64,000 nucleotides of DNA from PALSA-1004 sp963829085. GTDB taxonomy: Bacteria > Pseudomonadota > Gammaproteobacteria > Burkholderiales > SG8-41. The stretch lies in assembly GCA_963829085.1 (NCBI GenBank), contig CAWHHJ010000017.1, positions 248,001 to 312,000 of the forward strand. The letters run 5' to 3'. Shown piece after piece: positions 16,780 to 25,519 of this stretch; position 1 is the stretch's first letter, and every line of letters begins with the position of its first letter. Under the pieces are notes generated by a model, which saw only the letters and a list, made by a program, of their open reading frames with translations, was not told the origin of the DNA and searched no databases. The position numbers and the translations under genes were made by a program.

Positions 16780-17854
16780 AGACGTCGGCCACCTGGGAAT
16801 TTTTGTATCCGGAAAGGTCGCCAGGAAAGAGCACGCGCAGATCGTCTCGGTTCTGAAGTCGATCGAGGCACTGCCCGCAGGCCTTTACGGAATGCAGATC
16901 AAGGAGCGCAAATCGAACGGCGGCGAGGCCGAGTACGACGTCAGTTTCGTCGAGTTGCGCCTGGAAGATGTCGCGGCCCGGCTCAACCGCTACAAGCGCA
17001 TGGACGAAAAACCGTTCGAGGCGATGCAAGTTGTGTCGGAATTCAATCAGCGCGCCTACGAACTCTTCGGCCGGCCGGTCGTGCAGGCTCTGGCTACTGA
17101 AGAGGGCGCCAAACTGTCGCGCGCGATACACCCGTTGCGCGCACAACGATGGGCCTTATCGGACTTGAATCCTTGGGTTTGGTGGCTATCGCCCACCGCG
17201 CGGACAGTGGCAGAGAATCGCCGCACTGCATCACCCGAGAACTACATGCGCAAGCTTGAGTCGACGGCGTCCGAGCTGCTCAGCGCTTCGCTCGACTGCT
17301 ATCGCGCGCTGCGTGACGCGTTCGGCGAAGCCGCCTTTTTCCAGATCTACGGCAGCTTGTTCTCGCTGTCTGGAGGCGGCCAGCCCGCGCCAGATACGAC
17401 CGAGCGGCCAGTTAATCCACGTGAGCTGCCATATGTGAAGACAGCGCTGGAGTCGATTGATAAAGGCGGATACCCCGAAGCGCTCGCGCGCGTTGCGTAC
17501 CTCCTCGCGCACAAGGATGAGCCGCTCCCGCTCGCACGGCTGCACCTTGCGCACGAGCTTTTGGAAGAGTATCGCGAGCTGCTGCCGGAGCTGCCACCCG
17601 ACGAAGTGCGCCGCATCGGCGGCCTGCAGGAGATCATCGCCCGCTACGAGCGCGAGCGCGCCGTCGAGACACTGCCACTGTTACTCCCCCGACGGGCGGA
17701 CCGCGAGCGCCTGCTGACGCTGCTCGAGCGCATGCTGGCGGACACCCGCGTTCAGCGCATCGCGCCGAGCAAGGAACAGACAGCGATGCTGGCGCGAATC
17801 CGTGAGGTCCTCGGCGCGCCGCAGCGTCGCCAGTTGCGTGCCCCCGCCCCCTGA
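16628..17854 (+). CDS. DUF3141 protein, C-terminal part of a frameshifted gene
   Basis: Continuation of the preceding gene in the next frame; the coding frame is open from about 16451 and 16628 is only a possible internal start. It carries the other two members of the expected triad: an aspartate in LFASLGDNITPPQQAF and a histidine in HEDVGHLGIFVSG. A long helical tail specific to DUF3141 proteins follows. Because the cysteine lies in the first part, neither fragment alone could be an active hydrolase. Either the frameshift is a sequencing error or the gene is dead. Three small genes follow on the same strand. Confidence 0.8.
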   Translation: MRKIKVPIVLFASLGDNITPPQQAFNWVADVYGSTEEIKLSGQTIVGLMHEDVGHLGIFVSGKVARKEHAQIVSVLKSIEALPAGLYGMQIKERKSNGGEAEYDVSFVELRLEDVAARLNRYKRMDEKPFEAMQVVSEFNQRAYELFGRPVVQALATEEGAKLSRAIHPLRAQRWALSDLNPWVWWLSPTARTVAENRRTASPENYMRKLESTASELLSASLDCYRALRDAFGEAAFFQIYGSLFSLSGGGQPAPDTTERPVNPRELPYVKTALESIDKGGYPEALARVAYLLAHKDEPLPLARLHLAHELLEEYRELLPELPPDEVRRIGGLQEIIARYERERAVETLPLLLPRRADRERLLTLLERMLADTRVQRIAPSKEQTAMLARIREVLGAPQRRQLRAPAP

Positions 17855-17912
17855 TCCGTTGCACCGATCAAGGAACGCCAACCAACGCCCGACAATCTAG
17901 CGAGGAAAAAAG

Positions 17913-18113
17913 ATGTCCTTCAACTCCGAACCGAAATATCCGAATCGCCGCGCGTACGTGCTCAAGTTGCGCAGCGACGCGAAGCCGGGCGCTATCACAG
18001 GCCGGCTCGAAAACCTGGCCACCGGCCGGCAGACGGAATTTGCCTCTGCCTCGCAGCTCCTGGACTCGATCGCCGAAGACATATCGGCCGGCGGCGACAT
18101 ATCCACAACATGA
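17913..18113 (+). CDS. Small hypothetical protein
   Basis: A 66-residue soluble protein with a GAGGAAAA ribosome-binding site just before the ATG. The pattern RAYVLKLRSDAKPGAITGRL, then LENLATGRQTEF and ASQLLDSIAEDI suggests a small beta-sheet domain followed by a helix. I have seen similar short proteins in betaproteobacteria without an assigned role. Its last four bases (ATGA) overlap the start of the next gene, so the two are translationally coupled. It sits 58 bases after the DUF3141 gene. Confidence 0.7.
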   Translation: MSFNSEPKYPNRRAYVLKLRSDAKPGAITGRLENLATGRQTEFASASQLLDSIAEDISAGGDISTT

Positions 18114-18460
18114 ATGGTGACGTCATGACAACAGAAAGAACCGAATTTCCGATCGGCTGGTCGACGCAGGATCTCGAAGACGTCGACCGTGAAATCGCGC
18201 GGCTTGCAATGTTGTGCGAGATACGGCTTCTCGATCCGGGTGTAGTGCGTCGAGTGCTAAGAAAAGACGCATCCGTATGCGGCACCGCCAATTCTTCCGC
18301 TTTCTCGAAATTGCAGGGGCTTCTCATGCTGCATTTTGCCATACGCGACAAGTCGGCGAAGGCATTCGGTCAAGCGCATACCGCGCGCATCGAAGCCTAC
18401 ATTATCGAGCGACTGAAGAAATCATTTCTAATGCTATCGGAGAAGTTGCCGCGCGGATAA
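18110..18460 (+). CDS. Hypothetical helical protein
   Basis: A 116-residue acidic-to-neutral protein predicted mostly helical: DLEDVDREIARLAMLC near the start and AYIIERLKKSFLMLSEKL at the end. Three cysteine or methionine-rich spots are visible but no metal motif. It overlaps the preceding gene by four bases and precedes the membrane protein at 18485 by 24 bases, so it belongs to the same small operon. No family recognised. Confidence 0.6.
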   Translation: MNGDVMTTERTEFPIGWSTQDLEDVDREIARLAMLCEIRLLDPGVVRRVLRKDASVCGTANSSAFSKLQGLLMLHFAIRDKSAKAFGQAHTARIEAYIIERLKKSFLMLSEKLPRG

Positions 18461-18484
18461 ACGGATCGAGCAAAGGGAAAAAGG

Positions 18485-18931
18485 ATGGATATCACTATGA
18501 TCAGCGCGCTCTCGGGAGTATTGGGGTCGCTCGTGGGCGGCTCGGCGACGATTGCGACGGCATGGGTCACCCAAAAGACACAGAGCAAGCGCGAGTTGAT
18601 TCAGCGCGAGATTCGCAAGCGCGAGGCACTGTATGGCGAGTTCATTGGCGAATGCACGAGGCTGCTGGTCGACGCATATACGCACATGCTCGAAAAGCCG
18701 GAAGTCGTGCTGTCGGCATATTCGTTGATCAATCGTATCCGCTTGTGCGCATCTCAGCCGGTGCTGGCCGAGGCTGATCGCTTGATGAGGCGCATCACCG
18801 ATCAATATTTCGCCCGCAACCTGACATTCGACGACATGCGCACGCTAACGCACTCGCCCGATCCAGACCCGCTCAAGCCGTTCGGCGACGTGTGCCGCGC
18901 TGAGCTTAAATCCATGCGCGCCGCGCTTTAA
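18485..18931 (+). CDS. Hypothetical protein with one N-terminal membrane helix
   Basis: A 148-residue protein. Residues 5-28 form a Gly/Ala-rich transmembrane segment (SALSGVLGSLVGGSATIATA) followed by WVTQKTQSKRELIQREI, a basic amphipathic helix. This start resembles short membrane-anchored proteins of unknown role in proteobacteria. The rest is soluble and helical (EALYGEFIGECTRLLVDAY). Last gene of the hydroxyacyl-CoA dehydrogenase/DUF3141/small-protein run; motif copies 2 and 3 begin 15 bases after its stop. Function unknown. Confidence 0.65.
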   Translation: MDITMISALSGVLGSLVGGSATIATAWVTQKTQSKRELIQREIRKREALYGEFIGECTRLLVDAYTHMLEKPEVVLSAYSLINRIRLCASQPVLAEADRLMRRITDQYFARNLTFDDMRTLTHSPDPDPLKPFGDVCRAELKSMRAAL

Positions 18932-18946
18932 CCGACAGGCGACCTC

Positions 18947-18964
18947 GACGTTTCGCTCACAGCT
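18947..18964 (+). promoter_or_regulatory. Shared promoter motif, copy 2 (weaker)
   Basis: GACGTTTCGCTCACAGCT matches copy 3 at 14 of 18 positions and lies exactly 43 bases upstream of it, about four helical turns, so both would face the same side of the DNA. Confidence 0.35.
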
Positions 18965-18989
18965 CAGGATTAAACGGCGACCGAATCAC

Positions 18990-19007
18990 GACGTTTCACT
19001 GACGACT
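18990..19007 (+). promoter_or_regulatory. Shared promoter motif, copy 3 (before the RND efflux operon)
   Basis: GACGTTTCACTGACGACT differs from copy 1 (14562-14579) at a single base, and the similarity extends upstream: 25 of 31 positions agree over the longer block. It ends 57 bases before the ATG at 19065, nearly the same distance as copy 1 from its gene. This supports 19065 as the real start of the outer-membrane factor gene. Confidence 0.5.
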
Positions 19008-19064
19008 TCTTCATCGATGTCAATTTATCCTGATCACATCGATTCTCATCACCCCTTAAAAGCC

Positions 19065-20570
19065 ATGACCTCATTCAAAGTCTGTAACGGATACCTTACG
19101 CCGCCGAAGCGGGGTTCGCGCTCCGGCGGGAAAGCGTCGCCATCGGTTTCTTACTTTGTCATTGCCGCTCTGGTTCTCGTCCTCACAACAGCGTGCTCGA
19201 CCCCTGTGTTGGAGCAATCGGTCGACGTCCCTCCAAAGTATGCGGCGGTGGCTGCATCGAGCGATGAGCCCGAAGCCGCGTGGTGGGAAAGCTTCGGCGA
19301 TCCGGTCCTCTCGGAGTTGATCAAGCGTGCCGCGCGCGAAAACCGCGATGTGAAGATTGCCGCGGAACGCGTCCGGGCCGCCCGCGCCGCCGAAACGATC
19401 AGCCGTTCGGCGCTGTTTCCCAGCATCGGGATAAGCGCTACCGGATCCGATTACAGGACCGGCTTTGATGCGGCGACGCGCCAGAGCGTGCCGTCGGCAG
19501 CGAATATCAAAAGCGCTACCGCCGGCGTAAACGTCGCATGGGAACCGGACATTACCGGGCGGCTGAGCAGCGGCGCGACGGCCGCCTCGGCGGATACGCT
19601 CGCCGCGGCATACGGCGCGCGCGGCGTGCGTCTGCTCGTCATGACCGACGTCGCGACGAGCTACTTCACACTCGTCGGCGCATTGCGTCAGCTCGAGACG
19701 GTGCGTGCGATCGCGGCGGCGCACGATGAAACGCTGCGCCTCGTCACCGCCCGCGAGCGCGCAGGGCTCGCGACGGCCTTCGACGTCGAGCGCGCGCAGA
19801 CCGACGCTTCGCAAGCGCACGCGGCGATACCGCCGCTCGAGACGCTCGCTGCATCGTCGCGGCACCGTATCGCGGTGCTGACTGGAGATCAGGCTTTCCA
19901 CGCCGACGCCATCAAACCGTGGAGCGGCAACGTGACCGCACCGGTTGTGCAGACGGGGCAGCCCGCCGCCCTCCTCGAGCGCCGGCCCGATTTGCTTGCG
20001 GCCAAAGCGCAGCTCGATGCCGCGAACGCCCGTCGCCGGCAGGCAAAGGCTGAATATTTTCCGCGCCTTTTGCTGGGTGCGGCATTCGGCGGCACCGGCA
20101 CCGAGCTCAACGGTATGAGTATCGGCAGTGCACGCTTCACCAACGTGATCGGCCTGCTCGCGATGCCGATCTTCAACGCCGGGCGCACCGAGGCGATCAA
20201 CATCCAGGCGGAGAGCGCACAGTCGGAAGCGCTGCTCCGTTACGAGCACAGCATCGTGCGCGCGCTCGAAGATGTAGAAAACGCGCTCGTCTCACTGCAG
20301 GACGAGCGGCGCCGCTCGCAGACGCTGAATAACGGGGCCGCTTCCGCCGAATCCGCGCTGAGTCGTGCCCAATCGCTGTACGACCGCGGGCAGATCGATT
20401 TGCTGCCGCTCCTCGATGCTCAGCGTGTCCGCCTCAATGTCAGCCTGAGCGCTAACGACAGCAATACGCAGTTGCTGCTTGACGCGGTTCAACTCTATAA
20501 AGCGCTCGGTGGCGGCTGGCAATTTTTTGAGCCGACGACCGGAAGCGCTGAGCGAAATCCAAATTCATGA
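19065..20570 (+). CDS. RND efflux system outer-membrane lipoprotein (NodT family)
   Basis: Forms the outer-membrane exit duct of a tripartite drug or metabolite efflux pump. A lipoprotein signal is present: hydrophobic VIAALVLVLTTACS with the acylated cysteine following LTTA. The OEP repeats follow, with WWESFGDPVLSELIKRAA and the family landmark LLERRPDLLAAKAQLDAAN. About 501 residues from 19065. An in-frame ATG at 19017 is also possible, but the upstream motif spacing favours 19065. First gene of the efflux operon, unlike the usual adaptor-pump-duct order. Confidence 0.9.
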   Translation: MTSFKVCNGYLTPPKRGSRSGGKASPSVSYFVIAALVLVLTTACSTPVLEQSVDVPPKYAAVAASSDEPEAAWWESFGDPVLSELIKRAARENRDVKIAAERVRAARAAETISRSALFPSIGISATGSDYRTGFDAATRQSVPSAANIKSATAGVNVAWEPDITGRLSSGATAASADTLAAAYGARGVRLLVMTDVATSYFTLVGALRQLETVRAIAAAHDETLRLVTARERAGLATAFDVERAQTDASQAHAAIPPLETLAASSRHRIAVLTGDQAFHADAIKPWSGNVTAPVVQTGQPAALLERRPDLLAAKAQLDAANARRRQAKAEYFPRLLLGAAFGGTGTELNGMSIGSARFTNVIGLLAMPIFNAGRTEAINIQAESAQSEALLRYEHSIVRALEDVENALVSLQDERRRSQTLNNGAASAESALSRAQSLYDRGQIDLLPLLDAQRVRLNVSLSANDSNTQLLLDAVQLYKALGGGWQFFEPTTGSAERNPNS

Positions 20571-20586
20571 AATTTACGAAAGAGAG

Positions 20587-21003
20587 ATGACGATGAAAAC
20601 CTTTTCTTGCGCGGCGTTGCTCGCCGCTCCCATCGCCGGCCTGCTCGCCGCCTGTGGTCCGGCTGTTCCGCCGGCCGAACCGATGCGCCCGGTGCGCACG
20701 GTCGAACTGCGCTATGACGGCGCCCAGGACGCCAACCGCTATGTCGGGTACTGTGCAGGCTCGTCACGAAGTGGAACAGGCGTTTCGCGTCGGCGGCAAA
20801 GTGGCGCAGCGCAAGGTCGATGTCGGCCAGGCCGTTCACGAGGGCGATGTCATTGCAGTGCTCGACGACACCGATTACCGTCATGCCGAGGAAGCTGCGC
20901 GCCAGCAACTGGTCGCGGCGCAGACGGCGGCGCGGCAAGCCGAATCCGACCGCCAGCGGCTCGAAGCATTGAAGCGCGACGGTTCCGTGAGCGTAGCGGA
21001 TGA
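20587..21003 (+). CDS. RND efflux adaptor (membrane fusion protein), N-terminal part of a frameshifted gene
   Basis: Start of the periplasmic adaptor that bridges pump and duct. A lipoprotein signal (ALLAAPIAGLLAACGP) is followed by MRPVRTVELRYDGAQDANRY. After YVG the frame goes wrong. Reducing the GGG run at 20746-20748 to GG gives RYVGTVQARHEVEQAFR, the expected adaptor sequence, in the next frame. The rest of this frame (Arg/Ser-rich) is not protein-like. The start is 16 bases after the NodT gene. Confidence 0.75.
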   Translation: MTMKTFSCAALLAAPIAGLLAACGPAVPPAEPMRPVRTVELRYDGAQDANRYVGYCAGSSRSGTGVSRRRQSGAAQGRCRPGRSRGRCHCSARRHRLPSCRGSCAPATGRGADGGAASRIRPPAARSIEARRFRERSG

Positions 21004-21709
21004 TGAGCGCGCTCGCAGCGCGGCCCAGCAGTCAAAGGCCGCCGCTGACGCGCAGGCGCAGCAGCTCGAGCTCGCGCGCAACCGGCTCGCTTACACAGTG
21101 CTCCGAGCACCGCGCAGCGGTGTCGTCACGGCGGTCCGGTTCGAGGTCGGACAGGTCGTCCCGGAGGGGCAGTCGGTCGTCTCGATCGCGGCCGAAGGCG
21201 AGCCCGAGATCGTGGTCGATGTTCCGGAAGACCACCTCCTCTGGTTCAAGGCAGCTCGGTATCGTGCCTCACTCGCCTCCGCGTCCGACCGCGTGTTCGA
21301 CGTCGTGCTGCGCGAGCTCTCGCCGCAGGCGGTGGCACAGACCCGAACGTATCGCGCCCGCTTGAAGCCGCGGACGCCGATGCCACTGCCGCTCGGCGGG
21401 ACTGCCACACTCGTCGCAGAGCGCGCGGCGTCCGATCAGCAGACAGCGGTAATCCCGGCAAGTGCGATCACCCAGGATAAGGGCGCACCGGCGGTGTGGA
21501 TCGTACGTCGCACCGGCACCGAGGCTGCTGGAACAGTCGAACTCGCCCCTGTCACAGTCAAGGGGTATCGCAATGAGGACGTGCTCTTGTCCGGCCCCGC
21601 AGCCGGTTCCCTCATCGTGACCGCCGGCGTCCAAAAGATGGCGCCCGGAAAACGCGTCGCCCTGCCCGATCTTGCGGCGACTGCAACGATCAAGGAGGCG
21701 AAGCGATGA
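20654..21709 (+). CDS. RND efflux adaptor, main part of a frameshifted gene
   Basis: Carries the biotinyl-lipoyl-like and beta-barrel domains of the adaptor: EQAFRVGGKVAQRKVDVGQA, then the coiled-coil hairpin rich in Ala/Gln/Arg, and RNRLAYTVLRAPRSGVVTAV. The real coding frame begins after the run at 20746-20748; 20654 is merely where the frame opens and its first 30 residues are artefactual. The stop overlaps the pump start by four bases (ATGA), as expected for an operon that was recently functional. Confidence 0.8.
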   Translation: MVRLFRRPNRCARCARSNCAMTAPRTPTAMSGTVQARHEVEQAFRVGGKVAQRKVDVGQAVHEGDVIAVLDDTDYRHAEEAARQQLVAAQTAARQAESDRQRLEALKRDGSVSVADDERARSAAQQSKAAADAQAQQLELARNRLAYTVLRAPRSGVVTAVRFEVGQVVPEGQSVVSIAAEGEPEIVVDVPEDHLLWFKAARYRASLASASDRVFDVVLRELSPQAVAQTRTYRARLKPRTPMPLPLGGTATLVAERAASDQQTAVIPASAITQDKGAPAVWIVRRTGTEAAGTVELAPVTVKGYRNEDVLLSGPAAGSLIVTAGVQKMAPGKRVALPDLAATATIKEAKR

Positions 21710-24700
21710 AATCGTTCAACCTGACCGAATGGGCGTTGAACCATCGCGCCATCGTGCTCTTTCTCATCCTCGTGATCGGGCTGGGCGGCATGTTGAGTTT
21801 CACCAGGCTCGGCCAGCTCGAAGACCCGAATTTTTCCGTGCCGTCCATGAGCATCGTCGTCATGTGGCCCGGCGCGACTGCGCAGCAGATCCAGGACGAG
21901 GTGCTCAACCGGATGGAAAAGAAGTTCGAGCAGCTCGACCACTTCGAGAAGGTCAAGACCTACGCACGGCAGGGTTACGGTGGCATGATCCTCAGCGTCG
22001 TCGGCGGCACTTCGAAGGCACAACAGCGCGAGGCCTGGTACCAGGCGCGCAAGAAATTCAGCGACGTCAAGAACGACTTGCCCGAAGGCGTCATCGGTCC
22101 AATGTTCAACGATGAATTCGGCGACGTGACCGGGCTCCTCTACGCGCTAAAGGGCGACGGCATCAGTCATGCCGAGCTTTCCGACACGGCGGAAGACCTC
22201 AAGCGGCGGCTTCTCAAAGTGCCGATGGTCAAGAAAGTGGACGTCTACGGCAAGCAAGCGAAGAAAGTGTACATCGAGTTTTCACACCAGAAGCTCGCCG
22301 CGCTTGGCATCACGCCGCTGATGATTGCGGAGAGCCTGCGCAATCAGAACAGCCTGATGGCAAGCGGCCAGATCGACACCAGCGGCGACCGGGTCATGGT
22401 CCGCGTGAGCGGCCAGTTCACCAATCTGGAAGAAATCCGCAGCGTGCCGATCGCCGCCGGCGGACGGCTCATCAAGCTCGGCGACTTCACGACGATCACG
22501 CGCGGGTACGAAGACCCGCCTACGTATACGGTGCGCCACAACGGGCAGCAAGTGCTGATGCTCGGCATCGTGATGACCGACGACGGCAACATCGTCGACC
22601 TCGGCAAAGCACTCCAGCAGACGGTCGCCCACCTCGAGACCGAGCTGCCTCACGGCATCGAGCTCGAGCGCGTCGCCGATCAGCCGACCGTCGTCAGCGA
22701 ATCGATCTGGGAATTCGAACGCTCTCTGATGGAAGCGCTCGCGATTGTCCTGGTCGTCAGCCTCCTAAGTCTCGGCTTCCGCACCGGCATCGTCGTCGGA
22801 CTCTCAGTGCCGATCGTGCTCGGCGGTGTTGCGCTCGTCATGTTGGCGATGGGCTGGAACCTGGAGCGCATTTCGCTCGGGTCGCTCATTATCGCGCTCG
22901 GCCTCCTGGTGGACGACGGCATCATTGCCGTTGAGATGATGGTCGTCAAGATGGAGGAGGGCTGCGACCGGCTTAAGGCGGCCGCTTTTTCTTATGCGTC
23001 GACCGCGATGCCGCGGCTCACGGGTGCGCTGATCACGGTCGCCGCATTCATGCCGGTCGGCTTGTCGAAATCCACAACCGGCGAATATGCAGGCGGCATC
23101 TTCTGGATCGTCGGGACGGCCGTGGTGTTGTCATGGTTCGTCTCCGGGGTGATCACACCCTACCTCGCGGTCAAGATGCTGCCGAAGGATTTCGGCAAGC
23201 AGAATCATGGCGCCGATCCGTACGCAACGCCGTTTTACCGCAAGCTGCGCGGCTTCATCGACTTCGCGCTCGCGCGCCGCTGGTGGGTCATCGGTGCAAC
23301 CGTCGCCGCGCTCGGCGTTGCGATCCTCGCCGCACCGCTTGTGCCGCAGCAGTTTTTCCCGAACAGCGATCGCCCCGAGCTCATCGTCGAATTGCGGCTG
23401 AAGGAAGGCTCGTCATTTGCCGCGACGACCGAGCAGGTCAAAAAAATGGAAGCGGTCTTTGCGAAGGATGAGGACATTCGCTTCTTCACCGCCTACACGG
23501 GCGCCGGCCAGCCGCGGTTCTATCTCGCGCTCGATCCGGAGTTGCCGAACCCGGGCTACGCCGCATTCATCGTCATGACGCGCGGCCTCGAGGCACGTGA
23601 ACGAGTGCGCTCGCGACTGATGGCCAGCGTAGACGAGCAGTTCCCGGGCGTGTGGGTCCGGGTTACGCGTCTCGAGCTCGGACCGGCAGTCGGCTACCCC
23701 GTCCAGTTCCGGGTGGTCGGTCCGGATACGCAGAAAGTGCGCGAGATCGCGCGCGAGGTCGAAGCGGTGGTCGCCGCGAGTCCGAAGGTGCGCGATGTTC
23801 AGCTCGACTGGAACGATCCGGTTCGCACGATGCGGATTGACATCGACCAGGACAAAGCGCGCGCGCTTGGACTGGCGCCGGCCGATGTGGCGCTCGTGAC
23901 TCAGACCGTCATGAACGGCGCGACGCTCTCGCAGTTGCGCGAGCGCGAAGACCTGATCGATATCGTCGCACGCGCCGTACCGTCGGAGCGGCTCAACGTC
24001 GATACCCTGAAGGACATCGATCTCTACACGCGTCAGGGCACAGTCGTGCCGCTCTCGCAGGTGGCGCGCGTCAGGGCCGAGCTCGAAGAGCCGGTGCTAT
24101 GGCGGCGCAATCGCGACATGGCGATCACCGTTCGTGCGGACGTGCAGGATGGGGAGCAGGGCGTATCGACAACGCAATCAATTCTGCCGCAGTTAAAGCC
24201 CATCGAAGCGAAGCTGCCGTTCGGTTATCGCATCGACGTCGGTGGTGCAGTCGAGGAGAGCGAGAAGGCGAACCGCGCGCTTGCGGCCGTTGCACCGATC
24301 ATGCTGATCACTATTCTCACCATCCTCATGCTCCAGCTGCAGAGTTTCTCGAAGATGTTCATGGTGTTTCTCACTGCGCCGCTCGGATTGATCGGCGTGG
24401 TTGCCGCGCTGCTCGTCTTCCATGCGCCGCTCGGGTTCGTTGCAATCCTGGGGATCACCGCACTCTCCGGGATGATCATGCGCAATTCGGTGATCCTGGT
24501 CGATCAGGTGCAGGCCGAAATCGACGCAGGTCGCGACACCTGGACGGCGATCGTCGATGCGGCCGTGCACCGGACGCGTCCCGTGATGCTGACCGCAGCA
24601 GCAACGGTACTCGCGATGGTTCCGCTCACTCGCAGCGTGTTCTGGGGGCCGATGGCGATCGCAATCATGGGCGGACTCACGGTTGCAACGTTGCTGACGA

Positions 24701-24795
24701 TCTTCTTCGTGCCGGCGCTGTACGCAGCATGGTTCCGAGTTGAGCGCTCAGGTAGCAATAAACAGACAACCGGACAGCCTGTTTTAGCGGCGTAA
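21706..24795 (+). CDS. RND efflux pump, inner-membrane subunit (AcrB/MexK-like)
   Basis: Proton-driven transporter of 1029 residues that would export drugs or metabolites via the adaptor and NodT duct. It has the RND hallmarks: an N-terminal helix (IVLFLILVIGLGGMLSFTRLG), two large periplasmic loops, and the central block with GLSVPIVLGGVALVMLAMG. The proton-relay aspartates are in IALGLLVDDGIIAVEMM, and the second half mirrors this with GITALSGMIMRNSVILVDQV. Divergence from canonical AcrB places it nearer the MexK/TriC-like HAE1 branch. No local regulator gene is adjacent. Confidence 0.93.
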   Translation: MKSFNLTEWALNHRAIVLFLILVIGLGGMLSFTRLGQLEDPNFSVPSMSIVVMWPGATAQQIQDEVLNRMEKKFEQLDHFEKVKTYARQGYGGMILSVVGGTSKAQQREAWYQARKKFSDVKNDLPEGVIGPMFNDEFGDVTGLLYALKGDGISHAELSDTAEDLKRRLLKVPMVKKVDVYGKQAKKVYIEFSHQKLAALGITPLMIAESLRNQNSLMASGQIDTSGDRVMVRVSGQFTNLEEIRSVPIAAGGRLIKLGDFTTITRGYEDPPTYTVRHNGQQVLMLGIVMTDDGNIVDLGKALQQTVAHLETELPHGIELERVADQPTVVSESIWEFERSLMEALAIVLVVSLLSLGFRTGIVVGLSVPIVLGGVALVMLAMGWNLERISLGSLIIALGLLVDDGIIAVEMMVVKMEEGCDRLKAAAFSYASTAMPRLTGALITVAAFMPVGLSKSTTGEYAGGIFWIVGTAVVLSWFVSGVITPYLAVKMLPKDFGKQNHGADPYATPFYRKLRGFIDFALARRWWVIGATVAALGVAILAAPLVPQQFFPNSDRPELIVELRLKEGSSFAATTEQVKKMEAVFAKDEDIRFFTAYTGAGQPRFYLALDPELPNPGYAAFIVMTRGLEARERVRSRLMASVDEQFPGVWVRVTRLELGPAVGYPVQFRVVGPDTQKVREIAREVEAVVAASPKVRDVQLDWNDPVRTMRIDIDQDKARALGLAPADVALVTQTVMNGATLSQLREREDLIDIVARAVPSERLNVDTLKDIDLYTRQGTVVPLSQVARVRAELEEPVLWRRNRDMAITVRADVQDGEQGVSTTQSILPQLKPIEAKLPFGYRIDVGGAVEESEKANRALAAVAPIMLITILTILMLQLQSFSKMFMVFLTAPLGLIGVVAALLVFHAPLGFVAILGITALSGMIMRNSVILVDQVQAEIDAGRDTWTAIVDAAVHRTRPVMLTAAATVLAMVPLTRSVFWGPMAIAIMGGLTVATLLTIFFVPALYAAWFRVERSGSNKQTTGQPVLAA

Positions 24796-25026
24796 ACCTT
24801 CCGATAGCCAAGGAAAGTGCAATGGACCAGCCTGGAGACGGTCAATCCCGACCTGCCGTCTACGCTCGAAGCGGCGGTGCTATGAAGATGGCCGACCGAA
24901 AACAGATCACCGGCGCCATGCTGCCCGTCCAAGCGGGCAATAACGGTGCGCCTATGCGGGCGCTGGTGCGTAACCGGACGCAGATTTTCCCATTGCTCCC
25001 AAGGTCTGCATCGCGATTCCTTTGCA

Positions 25027-25239
25027 CTAGCTGCCGCTGATATCAGACTCCGGATGCGCCACCGCGTTGGCGTCGCTGTGTCGTCCATGAGCGTAGCCAA
25101 AGACAAGCGCGTACATAAGACAAACGAGCGCGAGTATGAGCGGAATGGCCCAAACGCCCAACACTATGAAGGCAGTGACCAGGAACGTTATCCATCCGGC
25201 CATGCATATCACGACAACAAAGAGGAGGAAGGGTCTCAT
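25027..25239 (-). CDS. Small membrane protein, hypothetical
   Basis: A 70-residue protein with two tightly packed hydrophobic helices (FLLFVVVICMAGWITFLVTA and VLGVWAIPLILALVCLMYAL) and a polar His/Asp-rich tail. The start at 25239 (MRPFLLF) is preferred over the open frame to 25335, whose extra 32 residues look random. The ribosome-binding site is weak. Together with the similar small membrane gene at 25520 on the same strand it may form a pair of small integral proteins. No family recognised. Confidence 0.45.
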   Translation of the reverse strand: MRPFLLFVVVICMAGWITFLVTAFIVLGVWAIPLILALVCLMYALVFGYAHGRHSDANAVAHPESDISGS

Positions 25240-25519
25240 ATGAGGGATCGGGCCGCTACCCACGCAATGCCCGTGCCACAAAGCGGTCGTATGCTCTCCA
25301 GTCCTGGCGCTACGATGTTCCGTAGCACCGTGCAATAGATAGACTCGCTATCGCCAGAACGCGGTTCACACTTTGCTCGCTTGGCACGCACACTCAGTGC
25401 GCACATTCGACACGGATGCACCTTAAATTGGCACCGCACGTCGCAGCAGTCTTTGCAGTCAATGTCCGGGCGCGTTCCGAAGTATGGCAATAGGCGACCG
25501 CAGCAATGTGCTGCGCCAC

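Noticed and set aside
19071..20249. 392-residue minus-strand frame opposite the NodT gene
   Set aside because: Arg/His/Gly-rich shadow composition caused by codon bias of the NodT gene; no family features.
24822..25040. 72-residue plus frame after the RND pump
   Set aside because: Low-complexity sequence without domain pattern; probably the untranslated tail of the efflux operon.
25236..25490. Cysteine-rich minus-strand frame (CKDCCDVRC)
   Set aside because: TTG start, no ribosome-binding site, overlaps the small membrane gene in another frame; spacing of cysteines fits no known motif.
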